Shown one piece after another: positions 9,612 through 18,794 of a stretch of 64,000 bases of DNA. The DNA comes from Azospirillum sp. TSA2s (GTDB lineage: Bacteria; Pseudomonadota; Alphaproteobacteria; Azospirillales; Azospirillaceae). A program made the position numbers and the translations under genes. Each line of letters starts with the position of its first letter. Within the stretch, counting starts at the first letter, position 1. Under the pieces are notes generated by a model. It had not been told where the DNA came from and did no database searches. It saw nothing but the letters and a program-made list of their open reading frames with translations. The stretch lies in assembly GCF_004923315.1 (NCBI RefSeq), contig NZ_CP039650.1, forward strand, positions 2,443,501 through 2,507,500, in the 5' to 3' direction.

Positions 9612-10535
9612 TCATGCCCCGCCGTGGGCCTGCCCGCTTGCATGCCGGGCGACCTTGTCCCAATGGGTGGCCACGGGATCGTCGGTGGCCGCACCGCCGT
9701 CGACGGGCCGGAAGCCGGTGTCCTGTCCCTGCAGAGTCCAGCGGTGCCCCTGCTTGCGATAGCTGGACACCAGCCCGCCGGTGAAGGCCGCCCCCTCCCA
9801 CGACCGCACCTCGAACGTCACCGAAGGGTGATCGACGGTGATGAGATTGTAGGCGTTGGTTTCGTTCCGCAGCCGGGTGGAGGTGGCGGTGGAGGCCTGG
9901 GCGACCAGGATGGATCGGGCGATCTGGGTGTGGAAGCTCATGATGTCGCCGGAATAGGCCTTGTGCAGATGACCGGCCAGCAACAGGTCGACGCCGCAGC
10001 TTTCCAGTGCCGGCAGGGCCAGTTTGTGGCGGCCGACCAGCTGCGTCTTAGGCAGGTCTGGTGGCGGCAGGAAGGGATGGTGGGTGAAAAGCACCTTGAA
10101 CACGGTGTCGGGCATGCCGCAGAACACCTCGCGCACCCGCGCGATCTGGCGCCGGTTCATCCGCCCTTCGGAAAAATCCATGATGACCGGACGGGCGGTG
10201 TTGATGCCGAGCACCGCGATCTCGTCATCGACATGCAGCGGGCTGAAGTCGCTGGTGATGTAGCGGCGATAATGGCCGAACGGGTCGGTGAAGCGCTTGA
10301 ATACGTTATAAACCGGGATGTCATGATTTCCCGGTACCGCCATGTAAGGAAAGGGTAATTTCTCCAGAAAGGCGCGAGCTTCCTGGAAATGGCGCTCTTT
10401 GGCCCGCTGCACGAAGTCGCCGGAGATAACGATCAGGTCGGGGGCCTGTGCGGTCAGGTCGGCCAGCAGACCGTCCACCACGCGCTGGTCGATCCTCCCG
10501 AAATGCAGGTCGGAGATGTGAGCGAGCCGTTTCAC
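9612..10535 (-). CDS. Calcineurin-like metallophosphoesterase
   Basis: 307 residues with all signature blocks of the calcineurin-like phosphoesterase fold: HISDLHFGR at the N-terminus, LIVISGDFVQ near 36, VPGNHDIPV near 70, FTHHPFLPP near 150 and LAGHLHKAY near 195. These supply the dimetal ligands. The substrate could be a cyclic nucleotide, a phospholipid or a nucleotide; the sequence does not decide. It starts 19 bases after the lipid-kinase-like gene on the same strand, so the two form an operon, possibly adding and removing phosphate groups on lipids. The upstream gene has a stress-type promoter match. Confidence 0.92.
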   Translation of the reverse strand: MKRLAHISDLHFGRIDQRVVDGLLADLTAQAPDLIVISGDFVQRAKERHFQEARAFLEKLPFPYMAVPGNHDIPVYNVFKRFTDPFGHYRRYITSDFSPLHVDDEIAVLGINTARPVIMDFSEGRMNRRQIARVREVFCGMPDTVFKVLFTHHPFLPPPDLPKTQLVGRHKLALPALESCGVDLLLAGHLHKAYSGDIMSFHTQIARSILVAQASTATSTRLRNETNAYNLITVDHPSVTFEVRSWEGAAFTGGLVSSYRKQGHRWTLQGQDTGFRPVDGGAATDDPVATHWDKVARHASGQAHGGA

Positions 10536-10554
10536 GCCATCCTCATCCTTTTTC

Positions 10555-11448
10555 TCAGCCTGGTGCCAGAACCTTCAGAGCCCCCGGGAGAATCCGGTAG
10601 TGAAGCGGCGCATGCAGCTTCCGGATCTCGCCATCGTTGACCATCTTCAGGTGGTGGCGGCGGCTGTGGACCGTCAGGCTGGTCACCGCATAGGTTTCCA
10701 GCGCTTCGTCCTGTTTCCAGGAACCGGCAACCAGCCTCCCCATCAACCGCAGCATCGCGAATGCGTTCCGTTCGCGGGCCACATAGACCCCGAGCTTTCC
10801 TGCGTCGAGCGACTGACGGGACAGGACGAGACCGAACCCGTCGTCATAGACGTTGTTGGAAACGACCAGGATGGGCGTGCGCATGCGGCGCGGACCGTCG
10901 CCCCAATCCAGGCGGACATCCAGCAGCGGGAGCCGGTAGAGCGTTTTCGCCATGGCCACCGCGGCTCCCGGCCATTTCAGCAGCCTGTGCTGCTTGCGCT
11001 GACGCTCGCGCTCCTGGACCACCTGCGGATAGAAGCCGAGGACGGAGCTGTTGGTGTAGGGCTCCCCATTCACCTCGGCGATGTCGATGACCCGAACCCG
11101 CCCGGCGGCCAGAGCCTCCGCCGCACCCTCCAGTTCAAGTGGAATGCGAAGATCGCGGGCCAACAGATTGAGAGTGCCCAAGGGAATGACGCCCAGCGTC
11201 TTGCCTGTCGGCAGCGCCAGCTTCACCGCGCTGTGCAACGTGCCGTCACCGCCGCCGACCACCACCGTCTCGGCATCGGAGTCCAGCACCCGCCGGATCG
11301 TGTCGGTGCATTGCGCACCGTCGACCGTGTGCAGGTCCACCGTTGCGCCGTGCCGTTGAAAGGCGTTGCGGATCGCCGCTTCGGCGCCGTCGATGGGGCG
11401 GTCGACCAGCGAGCCCGCCTGCCGGTTGAGAATGATTCCAACCTTCAT
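10555..11448 (-). CDS. Diacylglycerol/lipid kinase family protein
   Basis: 297 residues of the diacylglycerol kinase catalytic family (DagK/YegS/LCB5-like). The N-terminal ILNRQAGS and the nucleotide loop VVVGGGDGTLHSAV (65-70 GGGDGT) are plain, as is GVIPLGTLNLLARDL. Such enzymes phosphorylate diacylglycerol, sphingoid bases or phosphatidylglycerol at the inner membrane. The exact lipid is unknown. It is the first gene of a two-gene operon with a metallophosphoesterase, and an EcfG-type promoter match lies about 90 bases upstream (11540-11564). Confidence 0.92.
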   Translation of the reverse strand: MKVGIILNRQAGSLVDRPIDGAEAAIRNAFQRHGATVDLHTVDGAQCTDTIRRVLDSDAETVVVGGGDGTLHSAVKLALPTGKTLGVIPLGTLNLLARDLRIPLELEGAAEALAAGRVRVIDIAEVNGEPYTNSSVLGFYPQVVQERERQRKQHRLLKWPGAAVAMAKTLYRLPLLDVRLDWGDGPRRMRTPILVVSNNVYDDGFGLVLSRQSLDAGKLGVYVARERNAFAMLRLMGRLVAGSWKQDEALETYAVTSLTVHSRRHHLKMVNDGEIRKLHAPLHYRILPGALKVLAPG

Positions 11449-11539
11449 GCGTCACCCGGCAGGATGTGGAGCGGCATCGGCATCTGACCTTCCGTAATGC
11501 TTCAGAGGAGGAGCCGTTCTCAGATGAGAGCGTGACCGC

Positions 11540-11564
11540 AACGGTCCAAGAGGGGTGTTGTTCC
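11540..11564 (-). promoter_or_regulatory. EcfG-type promoter candidate before the lipid kinase operon
   Basis: On the minus strand GGAAC (11564-11560) and CGTT (11543-11540) are spaced by 16 bases, an exact fit to the EcfG consensus. A start of transcription near 11532 would leave a leader of about 85 bases before the lipid kinase ATG at 11448. The rest of the 283-base gap 11449-11731 shows no gene. Confidence 0.5.
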
Positions 11565-11731
11565 TAATCAGCGGATCAGCGAACATCCGGATCCGTATGG
11601 TAGGTTTGACAGCGCCGCCGGCTCCCGTATCATCGCGGTGGGCCGGTCTCCACGCCCTGGAGCATCGCGGGGATGGAACAGACTGCTCGCCACCGCCCGA
11701 TTCGCAACGATAACCGAGAAAATACAAGACG

Positions 11732-12793
11732 ATGAGCGACGTTGCTGAGATTCTGTTCGAACGTCGGGGCGCGATCGGCCTCGTCACGCTCAACCGCCCC
11801 AAGGCGCTGAACGCGCTGACGCTGGGTATGATCAGGCTGTTCGATCCGCAGCTCCGGGTGTGGGATGCCGATCCGGAGGTCAAGGCCGTCGTGATTCGCG
11901 GTGCCGGCGAAAAGGCGTTCTGCGCAGGCGGTGACGTCGTCAGCCTGTACGAGGCCGGCAAGGCGGTGAAGGAGGGGCGCGGCGATACGGGGCCGATCCG
12001 CGCCTTCTTCAGCGAGGAATATGTGCTGAACCGGCGGATCAAGCGCCTGTCCAAGCCCTATGTCGCGCTGATCGACGGCATCTCCATGGGCGGCGGCGTC
12101 GGCCTGTCGGTCCACGGCACCCACCGCATCGTCACAGAGCGCACGATGTTCGCCATGCCGGAAACTGGCATCGGCCTCTATCCCGACGTCGGCGGCACCT
12201 ATTTCCTGCCGCGGCTGCCGGGGCAGGTCGGCATCTGGCTGGGGCTGACCGGCGACCGGCTGAAAGCGGCCGACTTGCTGGCCATCGGCGCCGCCGACGC
12301 CTTCGTGCCGAGCGTCGGGATCGAGGCGCTGATCGACGATCTCGCCGCCGGCGTCCCGGCCGACGAGGCCATCGCGGCCCATCGCGGCGAAGCCGGCGAG
12401 GCGGCGGTGAGCGCCATCCGCGCCGCGGTCGACCGCTGCTATGCCTTCGACAGCGTGGAGGCCATCGTCAAGGCGCTGGAGGCCGAGGGGACCGACTGGG
12501 CGGCCGGGCAACTCGCCACCCTGCGCCGGGTCTCGCCGACCAGCCTGAAGGTGACGCTGGCCGCACTCCGTCGCGGCGCCAAGCTGGATTTCGAAGGCTG
12601 CATGGTGCAGGAACTGCGCCTCAGCCTCGCCTGCCTTGCCGGCGATGATTTCTACGAAGGCATTCGCGCGGTGCTGGTCGACAAGGACAAGAACCCGAAA
12701 TGGAAGCCGGCGGAACTGGCCGATGTCGGCCCGTCCGATGTCGAGCGGCACTTCGCCGAACCGGCGGGCGGCGATCTGGTGTTCTGCGACTGA
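11732..12793 (+). CDS. 3-hydroxyisobutyryl-CoA hydrolase / enoyl-CoA hydratase family
   Basis: 353 residues of the crotonase superfamily. The length and the segments GLVTLNRPKALNALT, GAGEKAFCAGGDV, DGISMGGGVGLSVHG and FAMPETGIGLYPDVGGTYFL are those of 3-hydroxyisobutyryl-CoA hydrolase, a valine-degradation enzyme that frees 3-hydroxyisobutyrate from CoA. Ordinary enoyl-CoA hydratases are about 100 residues shorter. ATG 11732 was chosen as the first Met of the conserved domain. A hairpin lies downstream at 12822. No other valine-degradation genes are next to it. Confidence 0.9.
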   Translation: MSDVAEILFERRGAIGLVTLNRPKALNALTLGMIRLFDPQLRVWDADPEVKAVVIRGAGEKAFCAGGDVVSLYEAGKAVKEGRGDTGPIRAFFSEEYVLNRRIKRLSKPYVALIDGISMGGGVGLSVHGTHRIVTERTMFAMPETGIGLYPDVGGTYFLPRLPGQVGIWLGLTGDRLKAADLLAIGAADAFVPSVGIEALIDDLAAGVPADEAIAAHRGEAGEAAVSAIRAAVDRCYAFDSVEAIVKALEAEGTDWAAGQLATLRRVSPTSLKVTLAALRRGAKLDFEGCMVQELRLSLACLAGDDFYEGIRAVLVDKDKNPKWKPAELADVGPSDVERHFAEPAGGDLVFCD

Positions 12794-12821
12794 GGAACCG
12801 CCGTCGGGGAAAGATCCCGGG

Positions 12822-12860
12822 GGAATGGTCGCGCAGGCGGTCGCGGGACCATTCCTTTCC
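12822..12860 (+). terminator. Hairpin terminator after the hydrolase gene
   Basis: GGAATGGTC at 12822-12830 pairs with GACCATTCC at 12847-12855 around a GC-rich loop and is followed by TTTCC. It lies 29 bases after the stop codon. The remaining 200 bases up to the MarR gene show no gene. Confidence 0.6.
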
Positions 12861-13058
12861 GCTTATGCCGGTGGTGCCGCCCGGCCGAAAACCTTGGTGT
12901 GGGGACACCCGGCGAAAGGCGCCTGTACAGACGGGTTGTGCCAGACTTTTTCTGGAATTATTAGGATGATTGCCGACGAATGATCGGTTAATCTCGCTTT
13001 AAGGTCCCGGTATCGTCCTTGCGCGGGGAACGGCCGGTTAGAGCCAAAGGAGACCGCG

Positions 13059-13532
13059 GTGCGCAAACCCTATTACGAGAGCATTCTGTTGATCGAGCGG
13101 CTTCACCGCCACTTTCTTGAAGTGCTCAAGACTGAGTTGGACCGGCTCGGGATCCAGGACATCAATAACGTCCAGAGCCTGATCCTGTACAACATCGGCG
13201 AAGATGAGATGACGGTCGGCGAACTGACCGCGCGCGGTTACTATCTGGGTTCCAACGTCTCCTACAACGTCAAGAAGATGGTCGAGAACGGCTATCTTGG
13301 CCAGGAACGCTCCCCGCACGATCGCCGGTCGGTCCGTGTCCGCCTGTCGGAGAAGGGCCTGGACCTGCGCGAAAAGATCAGCGTCATGTTCGAACGTCAT
13401 CTGACCGCCCTGGAAAAGGCCGGCTTCAGCGACGAGGAACTGACCAAGGCCAACGAGACCCTGCGCAAGCTGGAACGCTTCTGGTCGGCGTCGCTCGACT
13501 ACAGCGGCTTTCCGATGACCTCTGCGGCCTGA
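13059..13532 (+). CDS. MarR family winged-helix regulator (LdtR-like)
   Basis: 157 residues. The winged helix is visible at about 50-105 (EMTVGELTARGYYLGSNVSY, then MVENGYLGQERSPHDRRSVR). The N-terminus with PYYESILLIERLHRHFLEV and DINNVQSLILYNIGEDE is typical of a conserved alphaproteobacterial MarR subgroup that includes LdtR, linked to L,D-transpeptidase and osmotic-stress control. GTG 13059 follows AAAGGAG at about 13047. It stands alone between unrelated genes. The target is not evident. Subgroup assignment is from memory of the family. Confidence 0.85.
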   Translation: MRKPYYESILLIERLHRHFLEVLKTELDRLGIQDINNVQSLILYNIGEDEMTVGELTARGYYLGSNVSYNVKKMVENGYLGQERSPHDRRSVRVRLSEKGLDLREKISVMFERHLTALEKAGFSDEELTKANETLRKLERFWSASLDYSGFPMTSAA

Positions 13533-13811
13533 CCGGCCGGTATTTGCGAGGCCCCCGCGGTTCCGGCTCCCGCGGGCGGCATCGGGTTCCCGCTTCCCAT
13601 CGGCCTCCACCCTTATCGTGGCCGGCAGCGGAGCGAAGTCGAGCGAGCCGGCACCTCCGCCAACCATTCCGCATCGTTCCTGCATCCGCCCTGAACCCAT
13701 CGGCGCCTTCGCGTGTTGACCGGGATTGGCCTTCGCGCGGCCGCAGTTGGTCCGGCCGGACGATTTCCGGCCGCCGAGCCGTGCCGAAGGCGTCACGGCA
13801 ACGGGCGGCTT

Positions 13812-15104
13812 ATGTCTTATATCGTCATGATGGTGGGGCTTGGGGTCCTGATCCTGTTGGTGGCCTGGCTGCCGATGGTGCTGAAGGAACTGCCGCTTTC
13901 CCTGCCGATCATCTGCGTCGGGCTTGGCTTCGCGGTCTTCAGCACCCTGCGGCTGGAGAACCCGGAGCCGCTGGCCTTCCCCCAGGCCACCGAGCGGCTG
14001 ACCGAACTGATCGTCATCGTCTCGCTGATGGGCGCGGGGCTGAAACTGGATCGCCGCATCGGCTGGCGCCGCTGGATCATCACCTGGCGGCTGCTGGGCA
14101 TCACCATGCCTCTGTCGATCCTGATGATCGCCCTGATCGGCTGGTACTGGCTCGATTTCCCGTTACCGGCGTCGATCCTGCTGGGGGCCGCGCTGGCACC
14201 CACCGATCCGGTCCTCGCCTCCGACGTCCAGGTCGGTCCGCCCAAGTCCGGCGAGGAGGATGAGATCCGCTTCAGCCTGACCTCCGAAGCCGGACTGAAT
14301 GACGGCTTGGCCTTTCCCTTCGTCCATCTCGCCATTGGGGTCGCGCTGCTGAACGGCAACCCGCCTTGGGACATGCTGAAACATTGGGTGCTGCTGGATG
14401 TGGTGTGGAAGCTGGGGGCCGGCGTCGGAGTCGGCTGGCTGGTCGGACGGTTCCTCGGCTATGTCACCTTTCGGGTGCCGAATCGGGCGAACCTGTCACG
14501 GACCGGCGACGGCTTCGTGTCGCTCGGCATCACGCTGATTGCGTACGGCCTGACGGAGCTGGTCGGCGGATACGGCTTTCTCGCGGTGTTCGTCGCAGCG
14601 CTCGCATTGCGCGATGCGGAACGGAACAGCGAGTATCATGAACGCCTGCATGATTTCGTCGAGCAGACCGAGCGGCTGATGATGATGCTGATGCTGGTGC
14701 TGTTCGGCGGCACGCTGGCCCATGGATTGATCGACGCCTTGTCCTGGAGTGCCGTCGGTGCCGCGGCCGTCATCCTGCTTCTGGTGCGTCCGGTTGCCGG
14801 AGTGGTGGGGCTGGCCGGCGTGCCGATGCCGGTCGGCGAGAAGCTGGCCATCGGCTTCTTCGGTATCCGCGGCATGGGCAGCATCTATTACGTCGCCTAT
14901 GCGCTGAACGCCGCGGAATTCGACGTGCCCAACGCCCTGTGGGCGGTCACCGGCCTGATCGTGCTTCTCTCGATTCTCGTCCATGGCATCAGTGTGACGC
15001 CGGTCATGCGGCGGATCGACCGGCGCCGGCAGGCCGCGGTGGCGTCACCGCCGCCCTCCATACACCGCCGAATGGAAAAAGCGCGCGTTTCGGCCGACTC
15101 TTGA
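13812..15104 (+). CDS. Cation:proton antiporter (CPA family)
   Basis: 430 residues with about 12 hydrophobic segments from residue 5 to about 405. The ion-binding segment LAPTDPVLASDVQVG (near 135) is characteristic of CPA1/NhaP-type Na+/H+ or K+/H+ exchangers, as is RFSLTSEAGLNDGLAFPFV. The C-terminus is short, with no regulatory domain. It probably exchanges Na+ or K+ for H+ across the inner membrane. ATG 13812 was preferred to an in-frame start at 13713 because it begins directly before the first membrane helix. The 279-base gap before it shows no gene. Confidence 0.88.
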   Translation: MSYIVMMVGLGVLILLVAWLPMVLKELPLSLPIICVGLGFAVFSTLRLENPEPLAFPQATERLTELIVIVSLMGAGLKLDRRIGWRRWIITWRLLGITMPLSILMIALIGWYWLDFPLPASILLGAALAPTDPVLASDVQVGPPKSGEEDEIRFSLTSEAGLNDGLAFPFVHLAIGVALLNGNPPWDMLKHWVLLDVVWKLGAGVGVGWLVGRFLGYVTFRVPNRANLSRTGDGFVSLGITLIAYGLTELVGGYGFLAVFVAALALRDAERNSEYHERLHDFVEQTERLMMMLMLVLFGGTLAHGLIDALSWSAVGAAAVILLLVRPVAGVVGLAGVPMPVGEKLAIGFFGIRGMGSIYYVAYALNAAEFDVPNALWAVTGLIVLLSILVHGISVTPVMRRIDRRRQAAVASPPPSIHRRMEKARVSADS

Positions 15105-15314
15105 TGAAAATTGTTGGTGAAGCTGAAATTCCGCTTTCCGTACAAGGTGATGCACCTGCATAGTGGTCGGGAAGGGGCGGCGTGGACGATCTGACGGTTT
15201 CGAATGAAACCAAATGGGCAGGCCGACACGACCACCCGGGAACCGCCGGACGAACCGATCCGGACGGTCATCCGCAATCTGCGCAACGCAACGCTGATGG
15301 GGAGGAATTCACGT

Positions 15315-16544
15315 ATGATCGCACGTCTTCTGGCCGGTGCCGCCCTTGCTGCCCTGACGATCGGTGTCCTGTCCACCGGGCCCGCCATGGCCCAACAGGG
15401 CAAGCTTTCCGGCGATATGGTCAAGATCGGTGTGCTGAATGACCGCTCCGGCCTCTATGCCGATCTCGGCGGCGAGGGGTCGGTTGTCGCCGCCAAGATG
15501 GCGGCCGAGGAGTTCGGCAACAAGATTCTCGGCAAGCCCATCGAGTTCGTTGCGGCCGACCACCAGAACAAGCCCGACATCGGCGCCAACCTTGCCCGCC
15601 AGTGGATCGACCAGGACGGTGTCGACGTGATCGTCGACGTGCCGAATTCCGGCGTCGCGCTCGCCGTGCAGGAGGTGACGAAGGAGAAAAAGAAGATCTT
15701 CCTGATGGAAGGTCCGGCGACCTCGCGCCTGACCGGCGACGCCTGTTCCCCCACCGGTTTCCACTGGCCCTACGACACTCATGCGCTGGCCGTCGGTACG
15801 GGACAGGCCATGGTTAAGGAGGGCGGCGACAGCTGGTTCTTCATCACCGCCGACTATGCCTTCGGCCATCAGTTGGAGGCCGACACCTCCGTCGAAGTGA
15901 AAAAGGCCGGCGGCAAGATTGTCGGTTCGGTGAAGGCACCGCTGAACACCGCCGACTTCTCCTCCTTCCTTCTGCAGGCCCAGGCCTCGGGCGCAAAGGT
16001 CGTCGGTCTTGCCAATGCCGGCGGCGACACCATCACCTCGATCAAGCAGGCGGCCGAATTCGGCCTGACGCAAAGCGGTCAGCAGAAGCTGGCGGGCCTG
16101 CTGATCTTCCTGTCGGACGTGCATGCGCTCGGACTGCAGGTCGCCCAGGATCTGGTGCTGACCACCGGCTTCTACTGGGACCGTGACGACGAGACCCGCG
16201 CCTGGTCCAAGAAGTTCTTCGACCGCTACGGCAAGATGCCGACGATGGTGCAGGCCGGCAGCTATTCCGCCGTCCGCCACTATCTGAAGGCGATCGAGGC
16301 CGCCGGGACCGACGACGGCCCGACCGTCGCCGCCAAGATGAAGGAGATGCCGGTCAACGACATGTTCGCCAAGAACGGCACGATCCTACCGAACGGCCGC
16401 ATGGTCCATGACATGTATCTGGCCCGCGTGAAGAAGCCGTCGGAGTCCAAGGGCGCCTGGGATTATTACCAGATCCTGCGCACCATCCCCGGCAAGGACG
16501 CCTTCGCCACCTTCGAGGAAAGCGGCTGCAAGCTGCCGAAGTGA
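15315..16544 (+). CDS. ABC transporter substrate-binding protein, branched-chain amino acid type
   Basis: 409 residues. A signal peptide ends at about residue 24 (STGPAMAQ), so it is periplasmic. The mature protein is a Leu/Ile/Val-binding-protein-like (HAAT family) receptor: VKIGVLNDRSGLYADLGGEG near 35 and YAFGHQLEAD are typical. Ligands in this family include branched-chain amino acids, amides, urea and aromatic acids; the real ligand is open. ATG 15315 has GGGGAGG at 15299-15305 and gives a clean signal peptide. livH and livM follow, but no ATPase genes. Confidence 0.9.
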   Translation: MIARLLAGAALAALTIGVLSTGPAMAQQGKLSGDMVKIGVLNDRSGLYADLGGEGSVVAAKMAAEEFGNKILGKPIEFVAADHQNKPDIGANLARQWIDQDGVDVIVDVPNSGVALAVQEVTKEKKKIFLMEGPATSRLTGDACSPTGFHWPYDTHALAVGTGQAMVKEGGDSWFFITADYAFGHQLEADTSVEVKKAGGKIVGSVKAPLNTADFSSFLLQAQASGAKVVGLANAGGDTITSIKQAAEFGLTQSGQQKLAGLLIFLSDVHALGLQVAQDLVLTTGFYWDRDDETRAWSKKFFDRYGKMPTMVQAGSYSAVRHYLKAIEAAGTDDGPTVAAKMKEMPVNDMFAKNGTILPNGRMVHDMYLARVKKPSESKGAWDYYQILRTIPGKDAFATFEESGCKLPK

Positions 16545-16664
16545 TCGCGTCGGTAAACAGGACGACGGGGCATAAGCCGTGACGTGACGGAGCGGCATTC
16601 CCGCCAGGGCGGCGGTTTTCGGACCAATGCCGCGGCGGGGATGCCGCTGAGGAGAGCGACGCTC

Positions 16665-17555
16665 ATGATGGGAACGATTTTCGGCATTCCGCCCCAGGCG
16701 CTGTTCGGTCAGCTTCTGCTGGGGCTGATCAACGGATCGTTTTACGCGCTGCTCAGCCTCGGGCTGGCGGTGATCTTCGGCATGTTGAACGTCATCAACT
16801 TCGCCCATGGCGCCCTCTACATGATGGGCGCCTTCGTGGCGTGGCTGCTGCTGAACCAGCTCGGCATCGGCTATTGGTGGGCGCTGCTGCTGGCGCCGCT
16901 GATCGTCGGCGCGTTCGGGGTCGTGCTGGAAAAGACGCTGCTGTCGCGGCTCTACAAGCTCGACCATCTCTATGGGTTGCTGCTGACCTTCGGGCTGGCG
17001 TTGATCGTCGAGGGGGCGTTCCGCCACCAGTATGGCGTCTCCGGCCAGCCTTATCCCATTCCCGCCGAACTCAGCGGCGGCCGGAACCTGGGCTTCATGT
17101 TCCTGCCCAATTACCGCGGCTGGGTGGTTGTGGCGTCGCTGATCGTCTGCATCAGCACCTGGATCGCCATCGAGAAGACGAAGCTGGGCGCCTATCTGCG
17201 CGCGGCGACCGAGAATCCGGTGCTGGTCCAGGCCTTCGGCATCAATGTGCCGCGGATGGTCACACTGACCTACGCCTTCGGCGTGGCGCTGGCCGGGCTC
17301 GCCGGCGTGCTGGCGGCACCTATCTATCAGGTATCGCCGCTGATGGGCTCGCACCTCATCATCGTCGTGTTCGCGGTGGTGGTGATCGGCGGCATGGGCT
17401 CCATCATCGGCGCCGTCCTGACCGGTTACGGGCTCGGCCTGTTGGAAGGATTGACCAAGGTCTTCTACCCGGAGGCCTCGAACATCGTGGTCTTCGTCAT
17501 CATGGCGGTGGTGCTGATGGTAAAGCCCGCCGGTCTGTTCGGACGGGAGAGGTAA
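16665..17555 (+). CDS. livH: Branched-chain amino acid ABC transporter permease, LivH-like
   Basis: 296 residues, about eight membrane helices. LivH features are LINGSFYALLSLGLAVIFG and MLNVINFAHGALYMMGAF near the N-terminus, and FGINVPRMVTLTYAFGVALAG followed by VVIGGMGSIIGA (the EAA-like loop). It forms the inner-membrane channel together with LivM. The start at 16665 has GGAGAG at 16651-16656; ATG 16668 is also possible. It follows the binding-protein gene by 120 bases and precedes livM by 4. Confidence 0.92.
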   Translation: MMGTIFGIPPQALFGQLLLGLINGSFYALLSLGLAVIFGMLNVINFAHGALYMMGAFVAWLLLNQLGIGYWWALLLAPLIVGAFGVVLEKTLLSRLYKLDHLYGLLLTFGLALIVEGAFRHQYGVSGQPYPIPAELSGGRNLGFMFLPNYRGWVVVASLIVCISTWIAIEKTKLGAYLRAATENPVLVQAFGINVPRMVTLTYAFGVALAGLAGVLAAPIYQVSPLMGSHLIIVVFAVVVIGGMGSIIGAVLTGYGLGLLEGLTKVFYPEASNIVVFVIMAVVLMVKPAGLFGRER

Positions 17556-17559
17556 GCGC

Positions 17560-18558
17560 ATGAGCCTTCATTCGCAGAGCAGCGGCCGGGCGTCCGCACA
17601 GACCGCCGGCGCACCGGCAACGGCGGGCCTGACCATGGCGAGAGTTGGCGCGCTGGTGGTGTTGGCCGCTCTGCTGGCGGTGCCGTTCGTGCTCTATCCG
17701 GTCTTTTTGATGAAGGTGCTGTGCTTCGCACTGTTCGCCTGCGCCTTCAATCTGCTGATCGGCTTCGGCGGGCTGCTCAGCTTCGGTCATGCGGCATTCT
17801 TCGGCAGCGCCGCCTATGTCACCGCCCATGCGGTGAAGGAGTGGGGATGGTCGCCTGAACTGGGGATCCTGCTGGGCACCCTGACCGCGGTCGTCCTGGG
17901 GCTGGTCTTCGGCCTGATCGCCATCCGCCGGCAGGGCATCTATTTCGCCATGATCACGCTGGCGTTGAGCCAGATGGTCTATTTTCTCGCCCTGCAACTG
18001 CCCTTCACCCATGGCGAGGATGGCATTCAGGCGGTGCCGCGCGGCGTCCTGTTCGGCGTCTTCGACCTGCACAACCCGCTGGCGATGTACTACACGGTGC
18101 TGGGCGTCTTCCTGATCGGATTCGCCATCATCTGGCGAACGGTGCATTCGCCCTTCGGTCAGGTGCTGAAAGCGATCCGTGAGAACGAGGCACGCGCCAT
18201 TTCGCTGGGCTACCGCACCGACCGCTACAAACTGCTGGCCTTCGTGCTGTCGGCGTCGCTGGCCGGGCTGGCGGGCGGCACCAAGGCCATCGTCTTCCAA
18301 TTGGCGACGCTGACCGACGTGACGTGGCAGATGTCGGGCGAAGTCGTGCTGATGACGCTGCTGGGCGGAATGGGCACGCTGAGCGGCCCGGTCATCGGTG
18401 CCGCTTTGGTGGTGACGCTGGAGAATTATCTGGCGGCGACCAGCCTGCCGGTGCCGGTCGTGATCGGCTGCATCTTCGTCGCCTGCGTGCTGGTGTTCCG
18501 TCGGGGAATAGCCGGGGAAATCGCGGCGCGTTTTGGGAAGCACAGCCAGAATAGTTAA
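17560..18558 (+). CDS. livM: Branched-chain amino acid ABC transporter permease, LivM-like
   Basis: 332 residues with about ten membrane helices after a polar N-terminus of 25 residues. LivM hallmarks are LLIGFGGLLSFGHAAFFG, IRRQGIYFAMITLALSQM, LKAIRENEARAISLGY and the loop TLLGGMGTLSGPVIGAA. It pairs with LivH to form the transmembrane part of a HAAT-type ABC importer. The cytoplasmic ATPases LivG and LivF, which usually follow, are absent here; the next gene is a phasin behind a terminator. Confidence 0.92.
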   Translation: MSLHSQSSGRASAQTAGAPATAGLTMARVGALVVLAALLAVPFVLYPVFLMKVLCFALFACAFNLLIGFGGLLSFGHAAFFGSAAYVTAHAVKEWGWSPELGILLGTLTAVVLGLVFGLIAIRRQGIYFAMITLALSQMVYFLALQLPFTHGEDGIQAVPRGVLFGVFDLHNPLAMYYTVLGVFLIGFAIIWRTVHSPFGQVLKAIRENEARAISLGYRTDRYKLLAFVLSASLAGLAGGTKAIVFQLATLTDVTWQMSGEVVLMTLLGGMGTLSGPVIGAALVVTLENYLAATSLPVPVVIGCIFVACVLVFRRGIAGEIAARFGKHSQNS

Positions 18559-18626
18559 GTCACTGCACAGAAAAACAGCAAGCACATTAAGGATGGTTTC
18601 GTTCTTAAGACACTATGGTTGCAAAA

Positions 18627-18667
18627 AACCGCATACCCCGAAAGAATGGGTGTGCGGTTATTATTTT
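18627..18667 (+). terminator. Hairpin terminator after livM
   Basis: AACCGCATACCCC at 18627-18639 can pair with GGGTGTGCGGTT at 18648-18659 (one G-T type pair) around a short loop, followed by ATTATTTT. A-rich sequence precedes the stem, so it could work in both directions. It ends the binding-protein/livH/livM unit and isolates it from the phasin gene. Confidence 0.7.
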
Positions 18668-18674
18668 GCGTCCT

Positions 18675-18698
18675 GGAACGTTTTGCTTTCTGGGTGTT
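18675..18698 (+). promoter_or_regulatory. EcfG-type promoter candidate before the phasin gene
   Basis: GGAAC at 18675-18679 and GTT at 18696-18698 are 16 bases apart, close to the EcfG consensus though one base short and without the preferred C before GTT. It lies right after the upstream terminator and about 97 bases before the phasin ATG, so it is well placed as that gene's promoter. Confidence 0.45.
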
Positions 18699-18794
18699 AT
18701 AGGTCTCAACGCGTGCGGCGGTGCAGCAAAATGACCGACGCGAGGTTTGGGAAGAGGCGTCCACCCGGACGAACGTATTCGAGGAGCATCCCGC

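Noticed and set aside
13020-13045. GGAAC near 13026 before the MarR gene as a stress promoter
   Set aside because: The only GTT follows after about 5 bases, so spacing is wrong.
13551-13576. CCGCGG-type hairpin after the MarR gene as a terminator
   Set aside because: Short GC palindromes of this kind are frequent by chance at this GC content, and there is no T-run or A-run beside it.
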